Shown: piece by piece, positions 45,117 to 52,761 of the stretch
Position numbering within the stretch: position 1 is the stretch's first letter
Layout: the number at the start of each line of letters is the position of its first letter
Assembly: GCA_963828505.1 (NCBI GenBank)
Contig: CAWHFM010000007.1
Coordinates: forward strand, 1-64,000
Direction of reading: 5' to 3'
DNA length: 64,000 bases
From: Bog-473 sp963828505
GTDB taxonomy: Bacteria; Actinomycetota; Acidimicrobiia; Acidimicrobiales; RAAP-2
Notes under the pieces: generated by a model
What the model was told of the DNA's origin: nothing
What the model saw: the letters and a program-made list of their open reading frames with translations, nothing else
Database searches by the model: none
Translations under genes and position numbers: made by a program

Positions 45117-47039
45117 TCAGAGCCTCGCCGGGTCGACCTCGACGCGCAGGCCGCGGCCCGCCGGTCGGGGTGTCCGGTCGAGCAGATCGCACAGGGTGTC
45201 GTGGTCCGGCGCATGCAAGAGGAAGCTTTCGGGGCCGAGCGGCGAGAGGGTAACGGGGCCGCCCGGGGCGGACGCCCCCTGGAGTGCCTCGGCGTACGCC
45301 GGCGCCTGCCTGCCGGAGAGCAGCGCCATGGCGGTGTACGGGGGGAGCGAGGCCGCTCGGCGCACCTCGAGCTCGGCGGCCAGTACCTCGGCCGGGTCCC
45401 CCCGCGCCGCCGCCACCAGCACGGGATGGTCCGGAGCCCGCGTCTGCACCTGGACCCTGGACCACGAGCGGCCCGTCCCGCGCGCGCCGACCAGTCGTGA
45501 CGCCCGCACCAGCAGCGACAGTGTCTCTTCGGTGGCGGAAAGGCGAGCGGACATGAGATGCAGGTCGATGTCGAGAAAGGCAACGGCGGCCGCTCGCCGC
45601 ACCCGGTGCAGGACCGCCTCGGTGCCGACGAGTACCGGGGCATCGCTCGCAACCGCCTCGGCCTGCTCGCCTTGTAGCCGGCTGGCTCCCGGTCGTCGTG
45701 GACCCGTCACCTCGCCCACGGGAACGCCGAGCAGCGCCTCGAGCTCCTGGCGGAGCCGGCTGACTCCCGGCCGCACGGTCCGGGTGCGCAGCCGGCCGCA
45801 CGCGGCACACACGACGGGACGGACGTCGCCACAGCGCGGGCATCGCAGCGTGTCTTCGTTGGGTTCGCGCCGGGCGGCGGCGCCACACCGTGCGCACCGC
45901 GCCAGCTCGCCGCATGCCGCACAGGCCAGCAGGCTGGCGCCACCCTTGCGGTTGTAGACGCAGACGAGCGGCACCGACGCGTCCGGTGCCCCCCGTGTTC
46001 CGCGCCATCCCGGTCCGTCGGTCTGTTCGAGGACGGCGCGGGCGAGGTTCACGAACTCGTCCGAGAAGAGACCGGTGCGTGGATCCGCCCCTCGGCGGTC
46101 CACTCGTTCGAGCGAGGCCCAGCCGTTGCGCTCCGCCCCACCCGGCACCGTGAGCACGGTCGGAAGGGAGAGCGTCACCGGGGGAACCGGGGACACCAGC
46201 AGGCACGAAGCCCCTTCACGGCGCGCTCGCTCGACCACGACGTCGACCGCGCTGTAGGTGGGCGCGCTCTCCTCCCGGTAGGCGGGATCGTGTGCATCGA
46301 GCACCAGCGCGGCGGCGAGCGCGGGCAGCGGGGCCCAGGCGCCGGTCCGCGTCCCGACCACCACCGGCCACCCGGCGCGTGCTTCGGCCCACGAGGTCGT
46401 GGTGGCGTGTCCCCGGCGCCGCAGCCGTTCGGCCAGGCGCTCGGCCCATCCGGTCGAGGGGACCAGCACCAGTACCCCGCCCGGATGGGCGGCGACGACC
46501 GGGTCGGTCGCCACGGCGAGCACCAGATCGATGAGGTCGGTCGCGGGCGGGAGCCGGACGACAGTGGCCGATCCACGATCCGCCTGCGCCCACAGCCGTG
46601 CGGCGAGACCGCCGTTCTCGGCGCCGTCCGCGTCCGGTTCGCGGCTCGGTGCTCCCGGATCCCGTCCCGGTGCCGGGGGCGTCGGCAGGTCGCGGACCAC
46701 CGTCGACGGGGAAGCGGAGTTGAGGAAGAACGACATCGGCCCGGCCCAGCGCCACGCGGCCCACTCGGCCAGACCGACCAGCGCCGGAGGAGGGCCCCAG
46801 CCGAGCCAGGACTTCAACGGGACAACCTCGACCCCAGCTGGTGCTTCTCCGCCGTCGCCGACCACCCAACCGCGGACGGTGCGCCCGTGCAGCGGCGCGC
46901 GCACGCGGGAGCCGGCGACGACGTGGTCGCCCCTCCACCCGCCGGGCACGGAGTAGTCGAAGGTCCGCGTGAGCGCCGCGACCTCGGTGCGCACGCGGAC
47001 CGAGCGTCCGCGTGCAGCCGTGTCTGGCGCGCTGCTCAC
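45117..47039 (-). CDS. priA: PriA-like protein, helicase motifs degenerate
   Basis: This is the primosome-type PriA of actinobacteria. The N-terminal DNA-binding domain (VRVRTEVAALTRTFDYSVPG) and the zinc modules (CAACGELARCARCG and CPRCGDVRPVVCAACG) are kept. The Walker A GxGKT is missing, and the DEEH box is replaced by LDAHDPAY, so ATP-driven unwinding is not expected. This degeneration is known for actinobacterial PriA. 640 aa. It lies between metK and def. Confidence 0.9.
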   Translation of the reverse strand: MSSAPDTAARGRSVRVRTEVAALTRTFDYSVPGGWRGDHVVAGSRVRAPLHGRTVRGWVVGDGGEAPAGVEVVPLKSWLGWGPPPALVGLAEWAAWRWAGPMSFFLNSASPSTVVRDLPTPPAPGRDPGAPSREPDADGAENGGLAARLWAQADRGSATVVRLPPATDLIDLVLAVATDPVVAAHPGGVLVLVPSTGWAERLAERLRRRGHATTTSWAEARAGWPVVVGTRTGAWAPLPALAAALVLDAHDPAYREESAPTYSAVDVVVERARREGASCLLVSPVPPVTLSLPTVLTVPGGAERNGWASLERVDRRGADPRTGLFSDEFVNLARAVLEQTDGPGWRGTRGAPDASVPLVCVYNRKGGASLLACAACGELARCARCGAAARREPNEDTLRCPRCGDVRPVVCAACGRLRTRTVRPGVSRLRQELEALLGVPVGEVTGPRRPGASRLQGEQAEAVASDAPVLVGTEAVLHRVRRAAAVAFLDIDLHLMSARLSATEETLSLLVRASRLVGARGTGRSWSRVQVQTRAPDHPVLVAAARGDPAEVLAAELEVRRAASLPPYTAMALLSGRQAPAYAEALQGASAPGGPVTLSPLGPESFLLHAPDHDTLCDLLDRTPRPAGRGLRVEVDPARL

Positions 47040-47069
47040 CGCGGCCCCCTCAGGGGAGCCGGCGACGCG

Positions 47070-48261
47070 TCAGAGCCCGAGCGCGGTCCGCAGGTCGTCC
47101 ACCCGGGGCGTCGCCTCCCACGTGAACTCCTTGTCCGAGCGGCCGAAGTGGCCGTAGGCCGCGGTCTTCTTGTAGATCGGGCGTCGCAGCTCCAGGTCGC
47201 GGAATGATCGCGGCCGGCCTGAGGTCGAACAGCTCCCGAACGGCCTCGGAGATCTGCTGCGGGTCGGCGGACTCCGTGCCGAACGTCTCGACGAGAAGCG
47301 ACACCGGCTGGGCGACGCCGATGGCATAGGCCACCTGCACCTCGCACTTCTTGGCGGCGCCGGCGGCGACCACGTGCTTGGCCACCCACCGGGCGGCATA
47401 CGCCGCCGAGCGGTCGACCTTCGACGGGTCCTTGCCCGAGAACGCGCCCCCGCCGTGACGGGCCATGCCGCCATACGTGTCGACGATGATCTTGCGCCCG
47501 GTCAGGCCGGTGTCGGCGTGCGGGCCACCGAGCTCGAAGATCCCCGTCGGGTTCACGAAGACGCGGAGGCCCTCGCAGTCGAGGTCCGCCGGGAGCAGGG
47601 GGTCGATGACGTGCTCCACCAGGTCGGGGCGCAGCCGCTCCTCCAGGTCGATGCCGCTGGCGTGCTGCGTCGAGATCAAGACGGTGTCGATGCGCACCGG
47701 ACGCCCGTCTTCGTAGACCACTGAAACCTGTGTCTTGCCGTCGGGGCGCAGGTACGGCACCGCTCCGGCACGGCGCACCTGGGCCAGACGCTCGGAGAGA
47801 CGGTGCGCCAGCCAGATCGGGAGCGGCATCAGGTCCGGCGTCTCGTCGCAGGCGTAGCCGAACATCATGCCCTGGTCACCCGCACCCTGTGCGTTGAGAG
47901 TGTCCTCCCCGCCCGACCCGGTCCGCAGCTCCAGTGCGGCGTTGACACCCTGCGCGATGTCTGGGGATTGCGCGTCGAGCGACACCAGCACGCCGCAGGT
48001 CTTGCCGTTGAAGCCGAACGCGTCGTCGTCGTAGCCGATGTCGCACACGGTGCTGCGCACGATGTCGGGGATGTCGACGTAGGTCGTCGTCGTCACCTCT
48101 CCCGCAACGAGTACGAGTCCGGTGGTGAGCAGCGTCTCGCACGCGACGCGGCTCGACGCGTCACCCTCGAGCATGGCGTCGAGGACCGCGTCCGAAATCT
48201 GGTCCGCCATCTTGTCGGGGTGGCCCTCGGTGACCGACTCCGAGGTAAAGGTCGTTCTCAC
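47070..48261 (-). CDS. metK: S-adenosylmethionine synthetase, frameshifted near the C terminus
   Basis: It makes AdoMet from methionine and ATP. TSESVTEGHPDKMADQISDA, GDQGMMFGYACDETPDLMP and GGGAFSGKDPSKVDRSAAY are canonical. After FDLRPAAII the normal C terminus RDLELRRPIYKKTAAYGHFG appears in another frame: one extra base (a G on the plus strand at 47201-47202) shifts it around codon 353. Without correction the protein would end at 47050 with an unrelated tail lacking an essential segment. An assembly error is likelier than loss, since metK is normally essential. The GTG start overlaps the coaBC stop as GTGA. Confidence 0.9.
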
Positions 48262-49538
48262 GGGGTGCTCCGCTTCTGCTCGAGGTGGGCGATCACACTA
48301 TCCAATACGCCGTTGGCCACGGCATCCTTCGTGGTCAGGGCAATTTCGCGAGACTCCCCTCCGGCGCCGAGCACGACCACCGCGTTGGTGTCGTGGTCGA
48401 AGCCAGTGCCGGGCGCGCTCACGTCGTTGACCACCAGCAGGTCGACCCCCTTGCGCTCGAGCTTGCGGCGCCCGCGCTCCACCACGTCGTGGGTCTCGGC
48501 CGCGAAGCCCACCAGGACCTGACCGGCCCGGCGGCGTGCGGCCAGCCCGGCGAGGATGTCAGGGGTCGGCTCGAGGACGATCTCGGGGATGCCGTCCTCC
48601 TTGGAGAGCTTGTCGGTGGCCGAGACCTTCGGCCGGAAGTCGGCCACGGCGGCCGCCATGACGACGACGTCCGCGCCGGCTGCGCTCTCTGCCATCGCCC
48701 GTTCCATGTCGGCGGCCGTATCGACGTCGACGCGTCGCACGCGTCGCGCCACGTCCTGAGGAAGAGGGAGGGCGGACGCCGTGACGAGCGTCACCCGGGC
48801 ACCGCGGCGCGCCGCCGCCGCCGCCAGCGCGTGGCCCTGCTTGCCCGACGAACGGTTCGTGATGTAGCGAACCGGGTCCAGGGGCTCACGGGTTCCACCG
48901 GCGCTCACCACCACCTGGAGCCCGTCCAAGTCGGAGGCGGCTTCGCCCGGGCTCGACCGGCCGGGGTCCATGGGCACCAGTTCGGCGAGCATCGCCAGGG
49001 CGCGCTCGGCGATGGTGGCCGGATCGGCCAACCGACCCTCGCCCGAGTCACCCCCGGCGAGACGGCCGCTCTCGGGCGGCACGACCCGGACCCCCCGGCG
49101 CTCCAGGGTGGCCAGGTTGTCGCGCACCGATGGGTGCTCCCACATTTCGGTGTGCATGGCGGGGCAGACGAGGACCGGCGCGCGGGTGGCGAGAAGCGTG
49201 GCGGTCAGCAGGTCGTCGGCCAGGCCCGCGGCGTACCGCGCCAGGGTGTGGGCGGTGGCGGGCGCCACGACGACGAGGTCCGCCGATTGGCCCAACCTCG
49301 TGTGCGGGATGGGCGACGCCTCGTTCCACAACGACCGTTGCGCGGGTGCGGAGCCGAGGGCGGAGAAGGTCAGCTCGCCCACGAAGCGCGTGGCGTCGTC
49401 GGTCAGCACGGGTGTGACGTGCACGCCGGCGTCCACCAGACGCCGGCACACCTCGACGGCCTTGTAGGCGGCGATGCCCCCGCTGACACCGAGCACGACT
49501 CGGGGCTGTCGCCCGGCGACGTTGTGGTCCTCGGCCAT
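48258..49538 (-). CDS. coaBC: Bifunctional phosphopantothenoylcysteine decarboxylase/synthetase
   Basis: This two-domain enzyme of coenzyme A synthesis has the N-terminal flavin-dependent CoaC domain (VVLGVSGGIAAYKAVEVCR, catalytic His in PHTRLG, CPAMHTEMW) and the C-terminal CTP-dependent CoaB domain (VVSAGGTREPLDPVRYI, NRSSGKQG, and KLERKGVDLLVVNDV). 426 aa, usual length. It lies between rpoZ and metK. Confidence 0.95.
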   Translation of the reverse strand: MAEDHNVAGRQPRVVLGVSGGIAAYKAVEVCRRLVDAGVHVTPVLTDDATRFVGELTFSALGSAPAQRSLWNEASPIPHTRLGQSADLVVVAPATAHTLARYAAGLADDLLTATLLATRAPVLVCPAMHTEMWEHPSVRDNLATLERRGVRVVPPESGRLAGGDSGEGRLADPATIAERALAMLAELVPMDPGRSSPGEAASDLDGLQVVVSAGGTREPLDPVRYITNRSSGKQGHALAAAAARRGARVTLVTASALPLPQDVARRVRRVDVDTAADMERAMAESAAGADVVVMAAAVADFRPKVSATDKLSKEDGIPEIVLEPTPDILAGLAARRRAGQVLVGFAAETHDVVERGRRKLERKGVDLLVVNDVSAPGTGFDHDTNAVVVLGAGGESREIALTTKDAVANGVLDSVIAHLEQKRSTP

Positions 49539-49569
49539 CGGTCGCGTTGGCCGTGCCTCGGCGTGCGTC

Positions 49570-49953
49570 TTAGCTCGCTGTCGGGTCCCCGTCCCCGACG
49601 TCCAGCGGCCCCAGCACCTCTGCCACCTCGGCCTCCTCGACCTGGCCGAGCAGGCCGGCCTCGGCGGCGTCGGCCATGGCGGCGGCCAGGGCGGCCTCCT
49701 CCTCGGGGTCAGGCCGGGTGAAGGTGGCCTTGCCGGCCGCGATCTCCTCGAAGGCGATCGACACGGGCTTGCCCGACACCGACGCCACCTGCGGAGGGAC
49801 GACCTTGCCGAGCCCTTCGCCCAGGCTGTTGTAATACGAGTTCACCTGGCGGGCCCGCGCCGAGCCCAGGGCGACCAGGGTGAACTTCGAGTCCACCTTG
49901 TCGAGCAGCTCTTCGATGGGCGGGTCCATGAGCGTGTGGCGGCCTTGGGCCAT
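49570..49953 (-). CDS. rpoZ: RNA polymerase omega subunit
   Basis: PPIEELLDKVDSKFTLVALG and RARQVNSYYNSLG are the omega core that clamps the beta-prime C terminus. A long acidic, Ala/Glu-rich C-terminal tail (about residues 75-127) is common in actinobacterial homologues. The ATG shares one base with the gmk stop (TGATG). Confidence 0.92.
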   Translation of the reverse strand: MAQGRHTLMDPPIEELLDKVDSKFTLVALGSARARQVNSYYNSLGEGLGKVVPPQVASVSGKPVSIAFEEIAAGKATFTRPDPEEEAALAAAMADAAEAGLLGQVEEAEVAEVLGPLDVGDGDPTAS

Positions 49954-50513
49954 CAGGTTTCCTCCGGGTTCGCGGCGCAGCGGGCAGCCCCGCGGGTCCG
50001 ATCAACTATAGCCGTCAGCTGGGCCAAGGCCTCGACACGGTCGTCGTTCACCACCGTGTGAGCTGCGATCTTGCCGCCTCGCTCGACCTCGGCCCGGCCG
50101 AGCTCGACCCGGCGGCGGATGTGCTCGCGGTCGTCGCCGCGCCCGGCCAGCCGATCCGCCTGGACCTCGAGGGAAGGAGGCAACAGCATGATCACCGTCG
50201 CGTCGGGACGCTGGGCCAGGACCTGTTCCGCGCCCTGGACGTCGATCTCCAAAAGGACGTCGGCGCCTGGTGGTGGGGACGGGATCGGCGTCCCGACGAG
50301 ATAGTCGAGGAACGACGCCCACTCGAAGAAGCCACCCTCGGACACGGCGGTCTCGAACGTCTGGCGATCGACGAACACGTAGGCGCCACGCTCGCGCTCG
50401 CCCGGGCGCGGGCGCCGCGTCGTCCAACTGCGGCTCAGCCACAAGGTCGGATCGTCGGCCACCAACTCGGCGGCGAGCGTGCCCTTGCCGGCCCCCCCCG
50501 GGCCGATGAGCAC
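49953..50513 (-). CDS. gmk: Guanylate kinase
   Basis: It phosphorylates GMP to GDP. The P-loop reads GPGGAGKGT (in place of the usual GPSGAGK) and RSWTTRRPRPGE, VLLEIDVQGAEQV and the R-rich VNDD block follow. The only canonical start, GTG at 50513, gives MLIGPGGAG and cuts into the first beta strand (LIFVLIG). CTG codons at 50522 and 50537 would restore it. So the true start may be noncanonical, or a small error lies in the mihF-gmk gap. Confidence 0.88.
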   Translation of the reverse strand: MLIGPGGAGKGTLAAELVADDPTLWLSRSWTTRRPRPGERERGAYVFVDRQTFETAVSEGGFFEWASFLDYLVGTPIPSPPPGADVLLEIDVQGAEQVLAQRPDATVIMLLPPSLEVQADRLAGRGDDREHIRRRVELGRAEVERGGKIAAHTVVNDDRVEALAQLTAIVDRTRGAARCAANPEET

Positions 50514-50526
50514 GAAGATCAGTGGA

Positions 50527-50844
50527 TCAGCGCGCAGTCTCTTTGAGCAGCGCTTCCCGCTGCTTGGCGCCGAGACCCTGCAACCGCCGGCTGTCGCTGA
50601 TGCCGACCGTCTCCATCAAGCGGCGAGCCTTCACCTTCCCGAAGCCCGGCAGCGACTCGAGCACGGAGATGACCTTCATTTTGCCGATGGTCTCGTTCGA
50701 GTCCGCCTGGGTCAGCAGCTCCCCCAGAGTCAACGACTCCATCTTCAGCTTGTCCTTCACCTCGGCCCGCTCACGGCGAACCTTGGCAGCCTTTTCCAGT
50801 GCAGCGGCTCGCTGCTCGGGGGTGAGTGCGGGAGGTTGGGGCAT
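50527..50844 (-). CDS. mihF: Integration host factor, actinobacterial type (mIHF)
   Basis: The product has the helix-two-turn-helix block VISVLESLPGFGKVKARRLM and ISDSRRLQGLGAKQREALL, which matches mycobacterial IHF, an essential nucleoid-bending protein unrelated to enterobacterial IHF. A helical N terminus rich in Lys and Glu precedes it. 105 aa. A -10-like TATGGT on the minus strand (50856-50851) ends 7 nt before the ATG, which suggests a leaderless transcript of its own inside the pyr-gmk run. Confidence 0.93.
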   Translation of the reverse strand: MPQPPALTPEQRAAALEKAAKVRRERAEVKDKLKMESLTLGELLTQADSNETIGKMKVISVLESLPGFGKVKARRLMETVGISDSRRLQGLGAKQREALLKETAR

Positions 50845-50850
50845 GGCGAG

Positions 50851-50879
50851 ACCATAGCGCCTCTGCCAGGGACGTTCAC
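50851..50879 (-). promoter_or_regulatory. Candidate mihF promoter (leaderless)
   Basis: TATGGT at 50856-50851 on the minus strand is placed so that transcription would begin at the mihF ATG. Upstream GTGAAC at the 17-nt position is a weak -35. The mihF-pyrF gap has no Shine-Dalgarno for mihF, consistent with a leaderless mRNA. Confidence 0.4.
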
Positions 50880-50894
50880 ATGAATTGCCTGGAC

Positions 50895-51734
50895 TCAGGC
50901 CATGGCCACAGTGAGCTCGCGGGCGAGGGATCGGGCCGCGTCGCGCAGCGCCACGGGGTCCGGACCGTGCCTCAGGAGGCCCCGCGAGCTGCTCGGCAGG
51001 ACGCTGCCACGCGGGCACCCGGCGAACCGTGCTGCGACGTCTTTGGGACCCGCTCCCTGGGTGCCAAGCCCGGGAGCGAGAATTACGCCTCCGAGCTGGG
51101 ACAATTCGAAGCCGGAAGGGAGGAGCGTGGCGCCGACGACCGCGCCCACGGTCCCCTTCGGGACCTCCCCTGACGCGTTGAGACGTGCGACTTCGGCCAG
51201 GAGCATGTCCTCGACCGCGGTACCGTCGGCCGTGCGCGCCTGCTGCAGGGCGCGGCCTTCGGGATTGGAGCTTCGGGCCACCACGAGCAGCCCCCGGCCG
51301 TGGGCGCCGGCGAGGCGGACCAGCGGTGCCAGCGCCCCCAGGCCCAGGTACGGGTGCGCCGTGACGGCGTCCGCGGCGAGCGGGCTCGTCGGGTTCAGCC
51401 ATGCGTCGGCGTAGGCCTCTGCGGTCGAGTCGATGTCCCCGCGTTTGGCGTCGGCGATGACGACGAGCCCAGCCGAACCCGCCTCGGCCACCAGACGCTC
51501 GAGCTCGGCCATCCCCGCCGAACCGTGGCGCTCGAAGAACGCGACCTGCACCTTGACCACCCCGACCACGCCGGCGAACGCGTCGACGCACGTCCGGCAG
51601 AACGCGCGCAGACCGACTGCGTCGTCGCGCAGCCCCCACTGCGTCAGCAGCTCTCCGGACGGGTCGATTCCGGCGCAGAGCGGGCCCGCGCCCGCAACCG
51701 CCGCACTCACCCTGTCCGCGAAGCCCTCAGCCAT
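50895..51734 (-). CDS. pyrF: Orotidine 5'-phosphate decarboxylase (type 2)
   Basis: It makes UMP, the final de novo step. LCAGIDPSGELLTQWGL is the type 2 (mycobacterial) N terminus, and VIADAKRGDIDSTA holds the Asp-Lys catalytic array. The phosphate-binding APGLGTQGAG follows. 279 aa. ATG at 51734 overlaps the pyrD stop by 8 nt. Confidence 0.96.
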   Translation of the reverse strand: MAEGFADRVSAAVAGAGPLCAGIDPSGELLTQWGLRDDAVGLRAFCRTCVDAFAGVVGVVKVQVAFFERHGSAGMAELERLVAEAGSAGLVVIADAKRGDIDSTAEAYADAWLNPTSPLAADAVTAHPYLGLGALAPLVRLAGAHGRGLLVVARSSNPEGRALQQARTADGTAVEDMLLAEVARLNASGEVPKGTVGAVVGATLLPSGFELSQLGGVILAPGLGTQGAGPKDVAARFAGCPRGSVLPSSSRGLLRHGPDPVALRDAARSLARELTVAMA

Positions 51735-52761
51735 TGTGTCCTCCTTCCCAGGGTACCGCCTGGCGCGGCGTACCCACGGCTTCTCTGTTCCCTTCGGTCG
51801 AGGCCATCTGGCGCGCCGCCGCCCGGAGCTCCTCCACCGAAGTGCCCCGTTCTCCGCACCAGCGCGCCAGCTGGCGCAGCACCTTCCACGGCGCGCGCGG
51901 ATCCCGGAAGGTGGCGGTACCCACCTGGACGGCGTCGGCTCCCGCCATCAGCAGCTCGACTGCGTCGAGCCCGGAGGCCACCCCGCCTACGCCGATGATG
52001 GGCACCGAGGGAAAGGCATTTCGGCACTCCCACACCGCCCGCACCGCCACCGGGTGGACGGGGGCGCCCGAGAGTCCCCCGCCGCCCGCTCCGAGCACCG
52101 GACGGGCGGTCCCGGTGTCGATGGCCAAGCCCAGCAGCGTGTTCACCAGGGTGAGGCCGTCGGCGCCGCCCTCGAGGGCTCCGGCCGCGATCTCCACGAT
52201 GTCGGGCACGTTGGGGCTGAGCTTGGCCCAGCGGGGCAGCCCGCACGCCGTGGCCGAGAGGGCGTCGCGCGTCGCCGGCGCCGAGTGGGCGAACATCCGC
52301 GAGCGGTCCTCCACGTTGGGGCAGCTCACGTTGACCTCCAGGGCGACGACGGCACCGCCCGAGCCGCTCGCCGCGGCGGCCGTCCCGACCAAGGTCGCGG
52401 CACGGCCGTAGTCCGCGACGCTCCGGCCCCAGATGCTCACCACCACCCGAGCACCGGTCGCGGTCAGTGCCGGGAGGTCGCGATCGAGCCAGGCTTCCAG
52501 CCCGGGACCTTGAAGCCCGACGCTGTTGAGCATGCCCGCCCCGGCGTCGTGGACACGCGGCGCGGGGTTGCCCGGCCACGGCTCGACCGAGAGCGACTTC
52601 ACCACCACCGCGCCGAGTCGGGACAGGTCTCCGTACGCCGCGAGCTCCGCCCCGTGCCCGGAGGTACCCGAGGCCGTCATGACCGGGTTGGGCAACTCGA
52701 CCGGTCCGATCCGGGTGCCGAGTCCGGACGACCCCCTCATGGCACCGCCGGGTGGGCTCAT
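51727..52761 (-). CDS. pyrD: Dihydroorotate dehydrogenase, class 1
   Basis: IGPVELPNPVMTASGTSGHG, AVVVKSLSVEPWPGNPAPR and VNVSCPNVEDRS (catalytic Cys, so class 1) identify it; IGVGGVASGLDAVELLMAGA is the FMN phosphate site. The N terminus and length (344 aa) fit the 1B type, which normally works with the iron-sulfur/FAD subunit PyrK, but no pyrK is next to it. ATG at 52761 overlaps the carB stop as ATGA. Confidence 0.92.
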   Translation of the reverse strand: MSPPGGAMRGSSGLGTRIGPVELPNPVMTASGTSGHGAELAAYGDLSRLGAVVVKSLSVEPWPGNPAPRVHDAGAGMLNSVGLQGPGLEAWLDRDLPALTATGARVVVSIWGRSVADYGRAATLVGTAAAASGSGGAVVALEVNVSCPNVEDRSRMFAHSAPATRDALSATACGLPRWAKLSPNVPDIVEIAAGALEGGADGLTLVNTLLGLAIDTGTARPVLGAGGGGLSGAPVHPVAVRAVWECRNAFPSVPIIGVGGVASGLDAVELLMAGADAVQVGTATFRDPRAPWKVLRQLARWCGERGTSVEELRAAARQMASTEGNREAVGTPRQAVPWEGGHNG

